From: Caulobacter sp. FWC26
GTDB lineage: Bacteria > Pseudomonadota > Alphaproteobacteria > Caulobacterales > Caulobacteraceae
Length of the DNA: 64,000 nucleotides
NCBI RefSeq assembly: GCF_002742645.2
Contig: NZ_CP033875.1
Span: forward strand, 4,194,001 to 4,258,000
Direction: 5' to 3'
A program made the position numbers and the translations under genes. The notes beneath the pieces are model-generated. The model saw only the letters and a list, made by a program, of their open reading frames with translations. It was not told the DNA's origin and did no database searches. Position 1 is the stretch's first letter. The number at the start of each line of letters is the position of its first letter. Shown in pieces: positions 18,422 to 26,485 of this stretch.

Positions 18422-18655
18422 GTCCTAGTCCACGTCAGCTCCATGTCGCCTACTTCTAAAGAGCAAACGTCACCATGTCGTTGAACCGCCGTGCTCTTTG
18501 AGAGCGGGAACATTGAACATGCCCTAAGAGATCTCGGCGATCTGCATAGGCGCGGCTGCCGTACTCCACGTCAATAAGCCGCCTGAACCACCTCCAAGGC
18601 CTGGGCCGCCCCACGCCTCTGGGAGGTATCGCTCACGCGAGAATCGTCGATGAGT

Positions 18656-19306
18656 TCACGGCGGCCCGGCCAGTTCCTCGAAGCTTCCACTTGGCGCTGC
18701 GCGTTCGATGAGCCGCGCCAGTTGCGCCACCGCCCCCTCCATGCCCGCCGCGTCGCCGGTGAAGGCCCGCCCGAGGGTCATGCCGCGGATCGCCCAGACG
18801 ACCATTCGGATCGTCGGCATATCGACGTCCCTGGCGCCGATCCTCTGGGCGAAATTCATGGCCCCGGTCAGCTCAACCTCGGCCTGCATCGGCGTGACGA
18901 GCTCAGCCAGTTCCGGATCGCTTCTGGAGGCCACCAGGATTTCGAGAACCGCAACGCCAGACGGGCGGGAGAACACATCCCAAAGCAGCGCTGGCCAGTC
19001 GCTTACCCGGGCGCCTGCGCGGCGATCTTGGATGAGCGTTCGGAAGATCTCGGTTTCGCGCTCGAAAACCCAGCGCATGACCTCGGCCATAAAGGCTGCG
19101 CGACTGGCGAAATGGTGGTTGATCGTCCCACGCGTCACCCCCGCCTCATCGGCGATCAGGGCTGTATTGGCCCCAGCGCAACCTTATCTGTCGATAGTAC
19201 GAACAGCCGCCTCGAAGAGGGCCGCGCGCGTCTCAGCGCTACGCTGTTCCTGGGTCCGACGCGGCCGCTTTGGAGGTCGCGCGCTCTGCGCCGTCTCTGA
19301 ACTCAT
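18656..19306 (-). pseudogene. TetR family regulator interrupted by an in-frame TAA
   Basis: Read in one frame, the gene gives MSSETAQSARPPKRPRR, the TetR first helix EQRSAETRAALFEAAVRTIDR, then a TAA at 19184-19186. The same frame continues GCAGANTALIADEAGVTRG and TINHHFASRAAFMAEVM, which is the rest of the TetR helix-turn-helix. A ligand-binding-like domain follows to residue 216. No base is gained or lost, so this is a nonsense change (or sequencing error) at codon 41. A downstream ATG or GTG start could yield only a protein lacking half of the DNA-binding domain. It follows the glycoside hydrolase remnant on the same strand and may once have regulated it. Confidence 0.85.
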
Positions 19307-19426
19307 CCGGCTTTTGTACGCCACGTCAGAGAAGTCTGGAACCTCGCCCGCAGCGCCCCGCGCTCCCTCCCCTGGGGCGAGTGCGCCCCCCAAGCGCGCT
19401 CGCCCCAGATCCAATGGCGAATGCCG

Positions 19427-20210
19427 CTACCCGATGCCCAGAGGCGTAGCGGCGCGCAGGGGTGACGGGGAGGTCATGGCGGACCGCGCCTCGACGGCGC
19501 CGATAGCGCCCGCCCGCGCGATCGCGCCGTAGGTCAAGGCCGAGGGCTTGATCATGCGTCGTTGCGTCGAGCGGTCAACGCCAACGATCCCAAACTTGGG
19601 ACCGTAGCCGGACATCCATTCGTAGTTGTCCAGCAGCGACCAATCGAAGTAGCCGCGCATGTCGACGCCATCGGCGATCGCCCTTTGAAGGTGATCAAGC
19701 GACTCGCCGACAAAGGCGCAGCGGCGCTCGTCATCGTCGCCTGAAAAGCCGTTTTCGGTAACCAGCACCGGCGTGCGGCGGGCGTCGCGCACGGCCTCGG
19801 CGCCCGGCTCGGCCTGTTCATCCTGCAAGGAGAGCGTGACCCCCACCTGCACGTCAGGCCGCACGGCCTTGATCGCATCTCGACCCGTAGCGTGGGCGCC
19901 CAGTCCGTTACGGACCAACGCATCAGGGGGCGTGAACAGGAAATTACTGCTGATCGGCGCGCCGAGCGCCCGCTCTGCAGCGGCGCGCCTAGCCTCCCCT
20001 TCAGGACCTGACAGCAGGTCGCGCGCCACGTCGTGAATGATCAGGGGCACGTTCATCTCGTTCATCGAGCAGACGACGACGAGGCCGCGAAGTGATCGCG
20101 TCACCGTCTCGCAGTAGCGTGCGAAGAGCGCCGGAAACGCATCGCAGGTCATGCCGCCGCGCCGGGCGAGCCATAGCGGGATCGTAAAATGGTGGAACCG
20201 CGGCAATCTT
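19427..20210 (-). pseudogene. Glycoside hydrolase family 1 (beta-glucosidase-like) remnant
   Basis: GH1 segments are recognisable in order but incomplete. FHHFTIPLWLARRGG and ALFARYCETVT come first, then the acid/base region as VVCSMNEMN (usually TINEP), then VQVGVTLSLQDEQAEPGAEA. The frame next jumps to the nucleophile motif VLVTENGF and the C-terminal MRGYFDWSLLDNYEWMSGYGPKFGIVGVD. About 100 N-terminal residues and 120-140 residues between the two catalytic glutamates are absent compared with full-length GH1 enzymes of roughly 450 aa. The frame is open, but the barrel cannot close, so no activity is expected. The broken tetR gene lies just downstream. Confidence 0.8.
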
Positions 20211-20603
20211 CGCACGGCTGCCGAATGAGACCTCGAGCCGAAAGGAGGCGCTGGCCTGGTTGCTGCCGTTAGCTTCGCTCCCGTAAGCGGGCATTCAGCA
20301 CGCTGGGCGCCGGGACGGTAGCGAACCAACGCTGCGTTCGACTAGGTTGCTCGGCTGCGGATATAAACGTCTGTTCTTGGGCGGGAGATCGACCGACATC
20401 ACCCGATCTCCTGCAGACCCATAAGGCGCTGAAGGGGCGCGGCGCCCTCATCCAAAGCCTGTCAGTCGATCGACCGTCCCCGCGCGAGGCGCTGAGTCGG
20501 TTAGGGTGAGCGACGCCATAAAATTTCATCCCTTCGCCGCTTAGGCGATTGTTGTTCGGACAGCTCTAGGCCAAGGCTCCTATCACCTTCGGACGAGCCT
20601 CTC

Positions 20604-21365
20604 TTGACCATCGAACAGCTCTGGGCCGTTTCGGCCCTGATCTTCGCGCCCTTTGTCGGCAGCTTCATCGGCCTGCTGACGCTACGCCTGCCGGCGGAGC
20701 GTCCTTGGGCGATGTCACGATCAGCTTGCGATGCGTGCGGACGTCAACTGGGCTTGATCGATCTGGTCCCGCTGTTCAGTTTCCTGGCGCTGCGCGGGCG
20801 CTGCAGGACCTGCGGAGCGGCCATACCCTGGCGCTACCCCCTGCTTGAGGCCGGATGTCTGCTGATCGCGGCATGGAGCGCGCTCACCTTCTCCGGGGGA
20901 TTGGTTGCGGTAACCGCGCTTTTCGGCTGGGCGCTGCTGCTGATTGCGACGATCGACGCCGAGCACCTCTGGCTTCCCGACAGGCTGACCCTGCCGTTCG
21001 GCGCCCTGGGGGCGATCGCGACGCTCATGATCGGTGAGGTCCCGACCTGGACGCCCTTCGTCGGCGCGGCAGTGGGCTATGGAGGGCTGGCCTTGATCGC
21101 CTGGCTTTACAAGCGGGTCCGAGGGTTTGACGGCCTGGGCGGCGGGGATCCGCGCCTGCTCGGCGCGATCGGCGCCTGGGTCGGCTGGCAAGGCCTGCCG
21201 TCGGTGCTGATCTGGTCCTGCGTCGCCGGCCTCAGCGTGGCGATCGCGCAGGCGATTGTCCGACGCCGCTTCGCCGCCGACCAGCAGCTTCCGTTTGGAA
21301 CATTCCTAGCGGTCGGGGCGTGGCTGACCTGGCTCTGGGGCCCGTTACACGCGCTACTTCGCTGA
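20604..21365 (+). CDS. gspO: Type IV prepilin peptidase (GspO/PilD family)
   Basis: A 253-residue polytopic inner-membrane aspartyl protease that cuts the leader peptides of pseudopilins and methylates the new N-terminus. Zinc-binding pairs are Cys42/Cys45 and Cys67/Cys70. Catalytic aspartates are Asp118 (ATIDAEHLWLPD) and Asp182 in GGGDPRLL; the family usually has a lysine two residues after the second aspartate, here replaced by arginine. It starts with TTG. The gene converges on gspN with a 12-base 3' overlap, so it is separate from but adjacent to the secretion operon whose pseudopilins it should process. Confidence 0.92.
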   Translation: MTIEQLWAVSALIFAPFVGSFIGLLTLRLPAERPWAMSRSACDACGRQLGLIDLVPLFSFLALRGRCRTCGAAIPWRYPLLEAGCLLIAAWSALTFSGGLVAVTALFGWALLLIATIDAEHLWLPDRLTLPFGALGAIATLMIGEVPTWTPFVGAAVGYGGLALIAWLYKRVRGFDGLGGGDPRLLGAIGAWVGWQGLPSVLIWSCVAGLSVAIAQAIVRRRFAADQQLPFGTFLAVGAWLTWLWGPLHALLR

Positions 21366-22079
21366 CGGAGGGACCAGCCGGCCATCGACCGACCGCCGAG
21401 CGCCTGTCGCGTCGCGGACGAAGCCGCTGGCCACCAGGCCCTGGATCAGATCCGGATCCGTCGTTGCGGCAGACATCTCCAGTTGATAGCGGCCATCGCC
21501 CTGCACACGGCCGCTCAGCGTCAGGTCCGCGCCTGCGGCCCGCCCGCTGAGCGTGGTGGTCCAGGTGTCGGCGCGGCAGACGGCGACACCGCTGAGCACC
21601 GCGCCACGCAAGGGACCATCGCCGATCAGCCGTAGGCGCGTGTCGCCGCCAGCCCGCGCGCACCGTCCGTTCCGAAAGACCGCCGAAACATCTCGCAGGG
21701 CGACATCCCCGGTGAGCGGCAGCCCGAGGGGCGCTAGGTCGGCGGAGGTCCGCAGACTGAGGCGCTCTACGCCCTTGTCGCGGCCGCTGAGCAGCAAGGT
21801 CGCTCGTTGATCCGAACCCGCCTTGTCATGCCTCAGGCCCATCCGAACCTGACCCGTGACCAGGGCCAAGGGGTTGAGCCCGCCCCTCCAGGTTCCGATC
21901 GGAGCGCCCGCGAGGGTCACGTCTTTCAAGCGGCCGTTCCAGACGGCGCCGCTCACGCCCGCCGCGCCGAACGCTTCGGTTCTGGCCAAGCGCTCGGTGA
22001 GCAGACTCATCGGCGCGAGCGCCGCGGTCATGATCAGGGTGGCGACGATAAGCGCCGCGATGAGGAATCGATTACTCAT
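21354..22079 (-). CDS. gspN: Type II secretion system protein N
   Basis: A 241-residue protein with one N-terminal membrane segment (FLIAALIVATLIMTAALAP) and a periplasmic domain of the GspN type, rich in beta-strands and with a FRNGRCARAGG / VAVCRADTW cysteine pair around residues 136-170. GspN is an accessory component present in only some type II systems. It is the last gene of the gspC-N operon; its start overlaps the gspM stop by four bases. Its 3' end overlaps gspO. Confidence 0.8.
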   Translation of the reverse strand: MSNRFLIAALIVATLIMTAALAPMSLLTERLARTEAFGAAGVSGAVWNGRLKDVTLAGAPIGTWRGGLNPLALVTGQVRMGLRHDKAGSDQRATLLLSGRDKGVERLSLRTSADLAPLGLPLTGDVALRDVSAVFRNGRCARAGGDTRLRLIGDGPLRGAVLSGVAVCRADTWTTTLSGRAAGADLTLSGRVQGDGRYQLEMSAATTDPDLIQGLVASGFVRDATGARRSVDGRLVPPSAK

Positions 22080-22555
22080 GGCGCGGCGCGCGCGAAGGTG
22101 ATCTCCGCCTCGATGAGACCGTTATCCAGGCGCGAGGCGGTGAAATCGGTGACCTTGACGCCGCCATCGCGCTCCAGGCTCGCGGTCCAGGGCAGGAGGA
22201 TCTTGGCGTCGATCGCGGAGATCCAGATGGTGAAGCGGCCGTTGGCGTCCTGGCGGTGGCGTGAGATCGGGAGGCCGACCTTGCTCGCGGCGGCCTCGAC
22301 CACCGCCTGCGGCGCGGCGCCGCCCGAGGCGGCTGACCGGCTGGCGCCGGCCGAAAGACCCCGCAGGGTGGCCCATTGAACCGAGGCCTTTTCAACGCGA
22401 ACCCGCGCGGCCTGTGACGTGGCCATCAGCGGCGTGATGACGCCATACCAGCCCAGCACCGCGACGAGCGCCGCGGTCATGACCGCCAGCAGGACCTGCT
22501 CGCGTCCGGTGCGCGCCGCCCACCAGAGACGGGCGGCTTCGAGTCGTCCGTTCAC
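22076..22555 (-). CDS. gspM: Type II secretion system protein M
   Basis: A 159-residue bitopic protein with a short cytoplasmic start, a membrane segment (VLLAVMTAALVAVLGWYGVITPL, residues 21-43) and a ferredoxin-like periplasmic domain ending in EAEITFARAAP. GspM pairs with GspL in the inner-membrane platform that links the pseudopilus to the ATPase. Four-base overlaps join it to gspL and gspN. Confidence 0.82.
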   Translation of the reverse strand: MNGRLEAARLWWAARTGREQVLLAVMTAALVAVLGWYGVITPLMATSQAARVRVEKASVQWATLRGLSAGASRSAASGGAAPQAVVEAAASKVGLPISRHRQDANGRFTIWISAIDAKILLPWTASLERDGGVKVTDFTASRLDNGLIEAEITFARAAP

Positions 22556-23643
22556 GGCTTTCTCCTCACGATGAGATCGCTGCTGATCCGCCCGCCCTCG
22601 CTGGCGGTGCTTTGCTCGGTCAGCTCCAGGCCAAACCGCTTGGCGGCCATGCGCAGTTGGTCCATGTCCGAGTAGTTGGCGTAGCCGATCGTCGAGCGGA
22701 TCGCCCCCTCCTCGCCATAGACCAGAGTGTCCAACGTCACACCGGGGACGGACTCGACCATGCCGAGATAACTGGCGGCGAGCGCGCCGAACCCTTGACC
22801 GCTCTGACTCGCAGCCAGCCGAGTCAGGGCGTAGCCCGTCGCGTCTTCATAACGGGAGGCTTGCGGCACGAGCGAGACCGCCAGCTTGGCGGCGCGGCGC
22901 TCCAGGCCGTTGGCCGTCCACTGGTCATGGGCGATCTGCACGATCAGCAGCAACAGTGGCGAAAGCACCGCCGCCGCCGCCAGGATCGCCAGGCGCTTCA
23001 TACCCTTTTGCTCGCCAGGCCGGCGGACGGCGAAGCGCCCTTGCAGCAGGTTGATGGCCGGGGAGCGCGCACCGGCGATCAGTTGAGCGTCGAGCGCCTT
23101 GCCGTCGAGGATGCGGTGCTCGCGCCCGTCGAGCAGCAGGGCCGCCAGTTCGGGATCTGCGCTCAGCGCCTTGCCCGGTTCGCGCAACGCCAACCGCCGC
23201 CCCAGCCGCCCCACCACCAGGACGCCGTCTTCGGTCTCGGGCAATAGAAGATAGTCGGGAATGACGGCATCGACGGAAAGTCCGTACGCCTGGGCGGCGT
23301 CCAGCCAGGCCTGTAGCGTGCGCCGGGCAGTCCAGGCCACGAGCGTTCGACCCGCCTGATCGGCATCCCCGACGGCGATATGCAGGTCATCGCCCCCAAG
23401 GGCGACTTCGTCCTCCAGGCGGAAGGCGGCCGCCGATCGCGCCTGGGCCGGGCTGCCGAGCGGCAGGTCCATCCAGCGCGCCACGACGTCCTCGCCAGGC
23501 GCGACCAGGATCACCGGGCCGACGTCGTCGAGACGCTCGTCAGGCGCCAGCGGCCGCCGCGTGGCCGACAGGCCAAAGTCCTGAAGAAGTTGCGCCGGCT
23601 CGTCGGGTGCGGCGGGCAGGATTAGAAGGCTGAGCAAGGTCAT
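22552..23643 (-). CDS. gspL: Type II secretion system protein L
   Basis: A 363-residue protein with an actin-like cytoplasmic domain of about 230 residues that docks the ATPase GspE, a membrane helix (LAILAAAAVLSPLLLLIVQIA, near residue 225) and a periplasmic ferredoxin-like domain. The frame is open far upstream, but the ATG at 23643 (MTLLSLLILPAAPDEPAQ) overlaps the gspK stop by four bases like other junctions in this operon and gives the family length. Confidence 0.85.
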   Translation of the reverse strand: MTLLSLLILPAAPDEPAQLLQDFGLSATRRPLAPDERLDDVGPVILVAPGEDVVARWMDLPLGSPAQARSAAAFRLEDEVALGGDDLHIAVGDADQAGRTLVAWTARRTLQAWLDAAQAYGLSVDAVIPDYLLLPETEDGVLVVGRLGRRLALREPGKALSADPELAALLLDGREHRILDGKALDAQLIAGARSPAINLLQGRFAVRRPGEQKGMKRLAILAAAAVLSPLLLLIVQIAHDQWTANGLERRAAKLAVSLVPQASRYEDATGYALTRLAASQSGQGFGALAASYLGMVESVPGVTLDTLVYGEEGAIRSTIGYANYSDMDQLRMAAKRFGLELTEQSTASEGGRISSDLIVRRKP

Positions 23644-24614
23644 TCGTCGGGCGTCCAACGTCGGGCGGCCAAGATCACCTTGTTGGCCGACGGCGTTTCG
23701 AAGAGGGCGGTCATGAACACCGGCATGTCGGCGAAGACGACTTGGCTGTCCAAGGCGAAGTACCGGGTGCGGAACTTGATCTGGTCGCGCACCACGTCGC
23801 CGGGCGGCGTGGCGACCAGGGCTTGCTGGCCCCAGAACGCCTGGGCGTCGGGCCAGCCCGCGGCGGGGCGGCTGTGGAGCACGCTGGCCGCCGTCTCGCG
23901 GCTGATGCGCCCCTCGGTCAACGCTGTCAGCAGGAGCGCGCGTTCGGGCGGGAGGGTGTTGACGTTGATGGGCGACAGGTCCGTCGTCGGCAGGGCGCAG
24001 ACATAGGGACGAAGCGCGGCGTAGACGCCGGGCGTGAAGCCACGCACCGCCCGGAGCTCGCTCACCTCGGCCAGAGGCCCGCCCGCAGTCCTGTAAGGCT
24101 GCGCCAGCTTCGCATAGCCCGGGTCTTCCGCGTCGGTGCGGCCGACATCGTTGCTGTCCATCCACTCTGCGAGATTTTCCGCGAGCTCCGGCCCGCCGGA
24201 GACCCCCACCAGGGACAGCAAGGTCGTGAACTGCCGAACCCCCAGCTCGCGCCGGCGGAAAGGCTCGCCCTGGTTGGCCTCGACCACGCTATTGAGGTTG
24301 AAGCAGCCCGTGGCGTCGGTGACCTTCGCCTCCATGCGGCCCTGGTCGATCGGGAACGCGATCACCCGCCCGTTCCAGCCGCCCTCAAGCGTGGTCTTGC
24401 CCGCGTCGCGCTCCATCAACTGAGCGATGCGGGTGCGGGCCAGTTGTTCAGCGCCCAGGGCGTACCATTGAGCCTGGCTGGCGATCCGCGCGTTCAGCGT
24501 GCGGCGCACACCGAACCGGATGTCGTCCAGAACGCCGACCGCGATCACCGAGATCACCGCGACCATCAGCATGACGGTCAGCAGCGCCGCGCCCTTCTCG
24601 TCCTCCCGCTTCAT
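23640..24614 (-). CDS. gspK: Type II secretion minor pseudopilin GspK
   Basis: A 324-residue minor pseudopilin. The leader MKREDEKG is cut before AALLTVMLMVAVISVIAVGVL; the residue at +5 is Thr rather than the Glu of other pseudopilins, which is a known hallmark of GspK at the pilus tip. The large helical domain contains CFNLN and SPINVNTLPPE, the conserved GspK helix-hairpin-helix-like segments. It forms the tip complex with GspI and GspJ. Confidence 0.9.
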   Translation of the reverse strand: MKREDEKGAALLTVMLMVAVISVIAVGVLDDIRFGVRRTLNARIASQAQWYALGAEQLARTRIAQLMERDAGKTTLEGGWNGRVIAFPIDQGRMEAKVTDATGCFNLNSVVEANQGEPFRRRELGVRQFTTLLSLVGVSGGPELAENLAEWMDSNDVGRTDAEDPGYAKLAQPYRTAGGPLAEVSELRAVRGFTPGVYAALRPYVCALPTTDLSPINVNTLPPERALLLTALTEGRISRETAASVLHSRPAAGWPDAQAFWGQQALVATPPGDVVRDQIKFRTRYFALDSQVVFADMPVFMTALFETPSANKVILAARRWTPDE

Positions 24615-25201
24615 CGCCCCTCTCCCGAGGTGAGGAAGAGCTGGTCGATGTCACCCAGGTCCTTGAGCTTCACGTTCAGGCGCACGGCGGTCGGAATGTC
24701 CGCCCCCGCTTCGCCCCGCCACGTCGGACGCCAGACGCCGTCGAACAGATATGCGGACTGGACGCTCTCCACGTCGGTCATCAGCACCTGGGCGGGTCCG
24801 AGCCGGGCGCCGTCCAGCGCGGGGCGGGTCCGGCGCTCCAGACGTCCCTCCACCAGCGCGTACTCCACATACTGCATCGAGGCGCGCGGCGCCTGGTCGG
24901 GATTCTCGTAGCCGCGACGCGTGAAGGCCAGCAGGGGGCCGCCCGCCACCCAGGGGCTGACCCCCGCGAAAGCGGTTAGCGCCGGGACGCCGTCCTCGCC
25001 GCGCGTCCGGCGTGTCGCCGCCTGTGAGAGATCGGCCTTCACGATAGCCCGCATACGCTGCAACTCGGCATAACGCTCCACCCGAACGCGGACGGCGCTC
25101 TGGTTGGTAAGCGTCGAGTTCATCACCGCGACTCCGGCGGCGGTGATCAGCGCGAAGATCAGCAGCGCCACCATCATTTCGATCAGGGTGAAGCCCTTCA
25201 T
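24611..25201 (-). CDS. gspJ: Type II secretion minor pseudopilin GspJ
   Basis: A 196-residue prepilin with a very short leader, MKG, followed by FTLIEMMVALLIFALITAAGVAVM with Glu at +5. The C-terminal part has the GspJ segments PLLAFTRRGYENP and VQSAYLFDGVW. The frame is open upstream, but the ATG at 25201 yields the canonical leader and overlaps the gspI stop by four bases. Confidence 0.9.
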   Translation of the reverse strand: MKGFTLIEMMVALLIFALITAAGVAVMNSTLTNQSAVRVRVERYAELQRMRAIVKADLSQAATRRTRGEDGVPALTAFAGVSPWVAGGPLLAFTRRGYENPDQAPRASMQYVEYALVEGRLERRTRPALDGARLGPAQVLMTDVESVQSAYLFDGVWRPTWRGEAGADIPTAVRLNVKLKDLGDIDQLFLTSGEGR

Positions 25202-25569
25202 CGCGCGGCCCTGAACAGGGTCACCGCCGCAGCCGGCTGGCGGGATGTCGGCGCCATGACCGCGATGTCGACCCGCAGGATCGAGGGATCGTCGGTGCGG
25301 CTGACTTGGCGAGTCCACAACCACGGGCGGCCAGCGACCCGTTCAGCTCCGGAGACGCGGCCCAAGGCCGGCGGCGCCACGCTGGTCACCGCCTCGATCG
25401 CGCGGTTGTCCAACACCACCTCGGCCAGGATGCGATCCTGCAGCCGACCGCTGGCGCGCGTGTTCTCGCCCGCCAGGTTCAAGAGCGCCAACACCGCCAG
25501 ACTGAAGATCGCCAGGGCGACCAGCAGCTCGATCAGCGTGAAGCCGGCTTCAGAGCGTCTGGGCGGCAT
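25198..25569 (-). CDS. gspI: Type II secretion minor pseudopilin GspI
   Basis: A 123-residue prepilin, MPPRRSEAG followed by FTLIELLVALAIFSLAVLALL with Glu at +5, then a small globular domain ending in VTLFRAAR. Its length equals typical GspI. The chosen ATG at 25569 overlaps the end of gspH by 20 bases; an ATG at 25581 would lengthen the leader by four residues and cannot be excluded. Confidence 0.88.
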   Translation of the reverse strand: MPPRRSEAGFTLIELLVALAIFSLAVLALLNLAGENTRASGRLQDRILAEVVLDNRAIEAVTSVAPPALGRVSGAERVAGRPWLWTRQVSRTDDPSILRVDIAVMAPTSRQPAAAVTLFRAAR

Positions 25570-26038
25570 GGACAGCAACATTTCCGGCGACATCGACGCT
25601 GACCACATAGCCAGAACCGCCGCGCCCCAGGCTGAACTCGGCCCCATTGGCCTGGCCGGTTGGCTCAAAAATGACGGCCCCCGCCCCATCGCGGCTGGCG
25701 ACCCGAGTGTCTTCCACCCACGCCGTCGTCACGAATGGAGCCTTGTCCAGCGCCCGCCACCCGCGGCCGTCCCGGATGTCGAACCGATAGTCGGCGGACG
25801 AGACCTCGACCCTGACCTGGCGATTGGTGAGCAGGGATTCCTCACGCGCGCGCAGCAGCCGCGCGGCGAACCGCGCGCTCTCCTGCGACAGCGACATCTT
25901 CCCGTCAGGCAGGGTCAGGATCACCGCCGTGGCCAGCAGGCCCATGATCATCAGCACGACCATGAGCTCGACCAGGGTGAAACCCGCCCGCGCGACGCGA
26001 CGCCTCTTGGCTCGTCTGGCGTCAGCTCCAGTTGCCAA
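25550..26038 (-). CDS. gspH: Type II secretion minor pseudopilin GspH
   Basis: A prepilin of 162 residues. The leader MATGADARRAKRRRVARAG is strongly basic and is followed by FTLVELMVVLMIMGLLATAVIL with Glu at +5. There is no suitable ATG; the frame extends 144 bases upstream through gspG, but a TTG at 26038 has AAGGA eight bases ahead and gives a normal leader and protein length. That start lies inside the last codons of gspG, a 17-base overlap. Confidence 0.85.
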   Translation of the reverse strand: MATGADARRAKRRRVARAGFTLVELMVVLMIMGLLATAVILTLPDGKMSLSQESARFAARLLRAREESLLTNRQVRVEVSSADYRFDIRDGRGWRALDKAPFVTTAWVEDTRVASRDGAGAVIFEPTGQANGAEFSLGRGGSGYVVSVDVAGNVAVHAAQTL

Positions 26039-26474
26039 TGTCTGCGTCCTTGCCCTCACCGCCTTCGCGGCCGTCCGCGCCGAACGAGTAGACATCGATC
26101 GCGCCGTGCGCGCCGGGCGCGCGGTACTGGTAGTCGTTACCCCAAGGGTCCTTGGGCAGGCGGCGGATATAGCCGCCTTCACGATAGCGATCGACCTGGG
26201 TCAGGCCCGCTGGCGGGGCGACAAGGGCCGACAGCCCTTGCTCGGTCGTCGGAAATGAGAAGTTGTCCAGACGATAGCTCTCCAGCGCCTGTTCCAGGAC
26301 GGACACGTCGGCGCGCGCCTTACCCTTCATGGCTTTTTCCTGGTTGGGCAGCACGTTGATCGCCACGACCGTGGCGAGAAGACCCAGGATGACGATGACC
26401 ACCATCATCTCCACCAGCGTGAAACCGGCCCGGCGGGCCCGGCGGCGTCTCGTCTCGGGATCGAGGTTCGGCAT
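26022..26474 (-). CDS. gspG: Type II secretion major pseudopilin GspG
   Basis: A 150-residue major pseudopilin. The leader ends at Gly17, and the mature part starts FTLVEMMVVIVILGLLATVVAINVLP with Glu at +5. The C-terminal segments LPKDPWGNDYQYRAPG and DVYSFGADGREGGEG include the calcium-binding loop that stabilises the pilus. It follows gspF after 11 bases. Confidence 0.95.
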   Translation of the reverse strand: MPNLDPETRRRRARRAGFTLVEMMVVIVILGLLATVVAINVLPNQEKAMKGKARADVSVLEQALESYRLDNFSFPTTEQGLSALVAPPAGLTQVDRYREGGYIRRLPKDPWGNDYQYRAPGAHGAIDVYSFGADGREGGEGKDADIGNWS

Positions 26475-26485
26475 GACTTGGCTTC

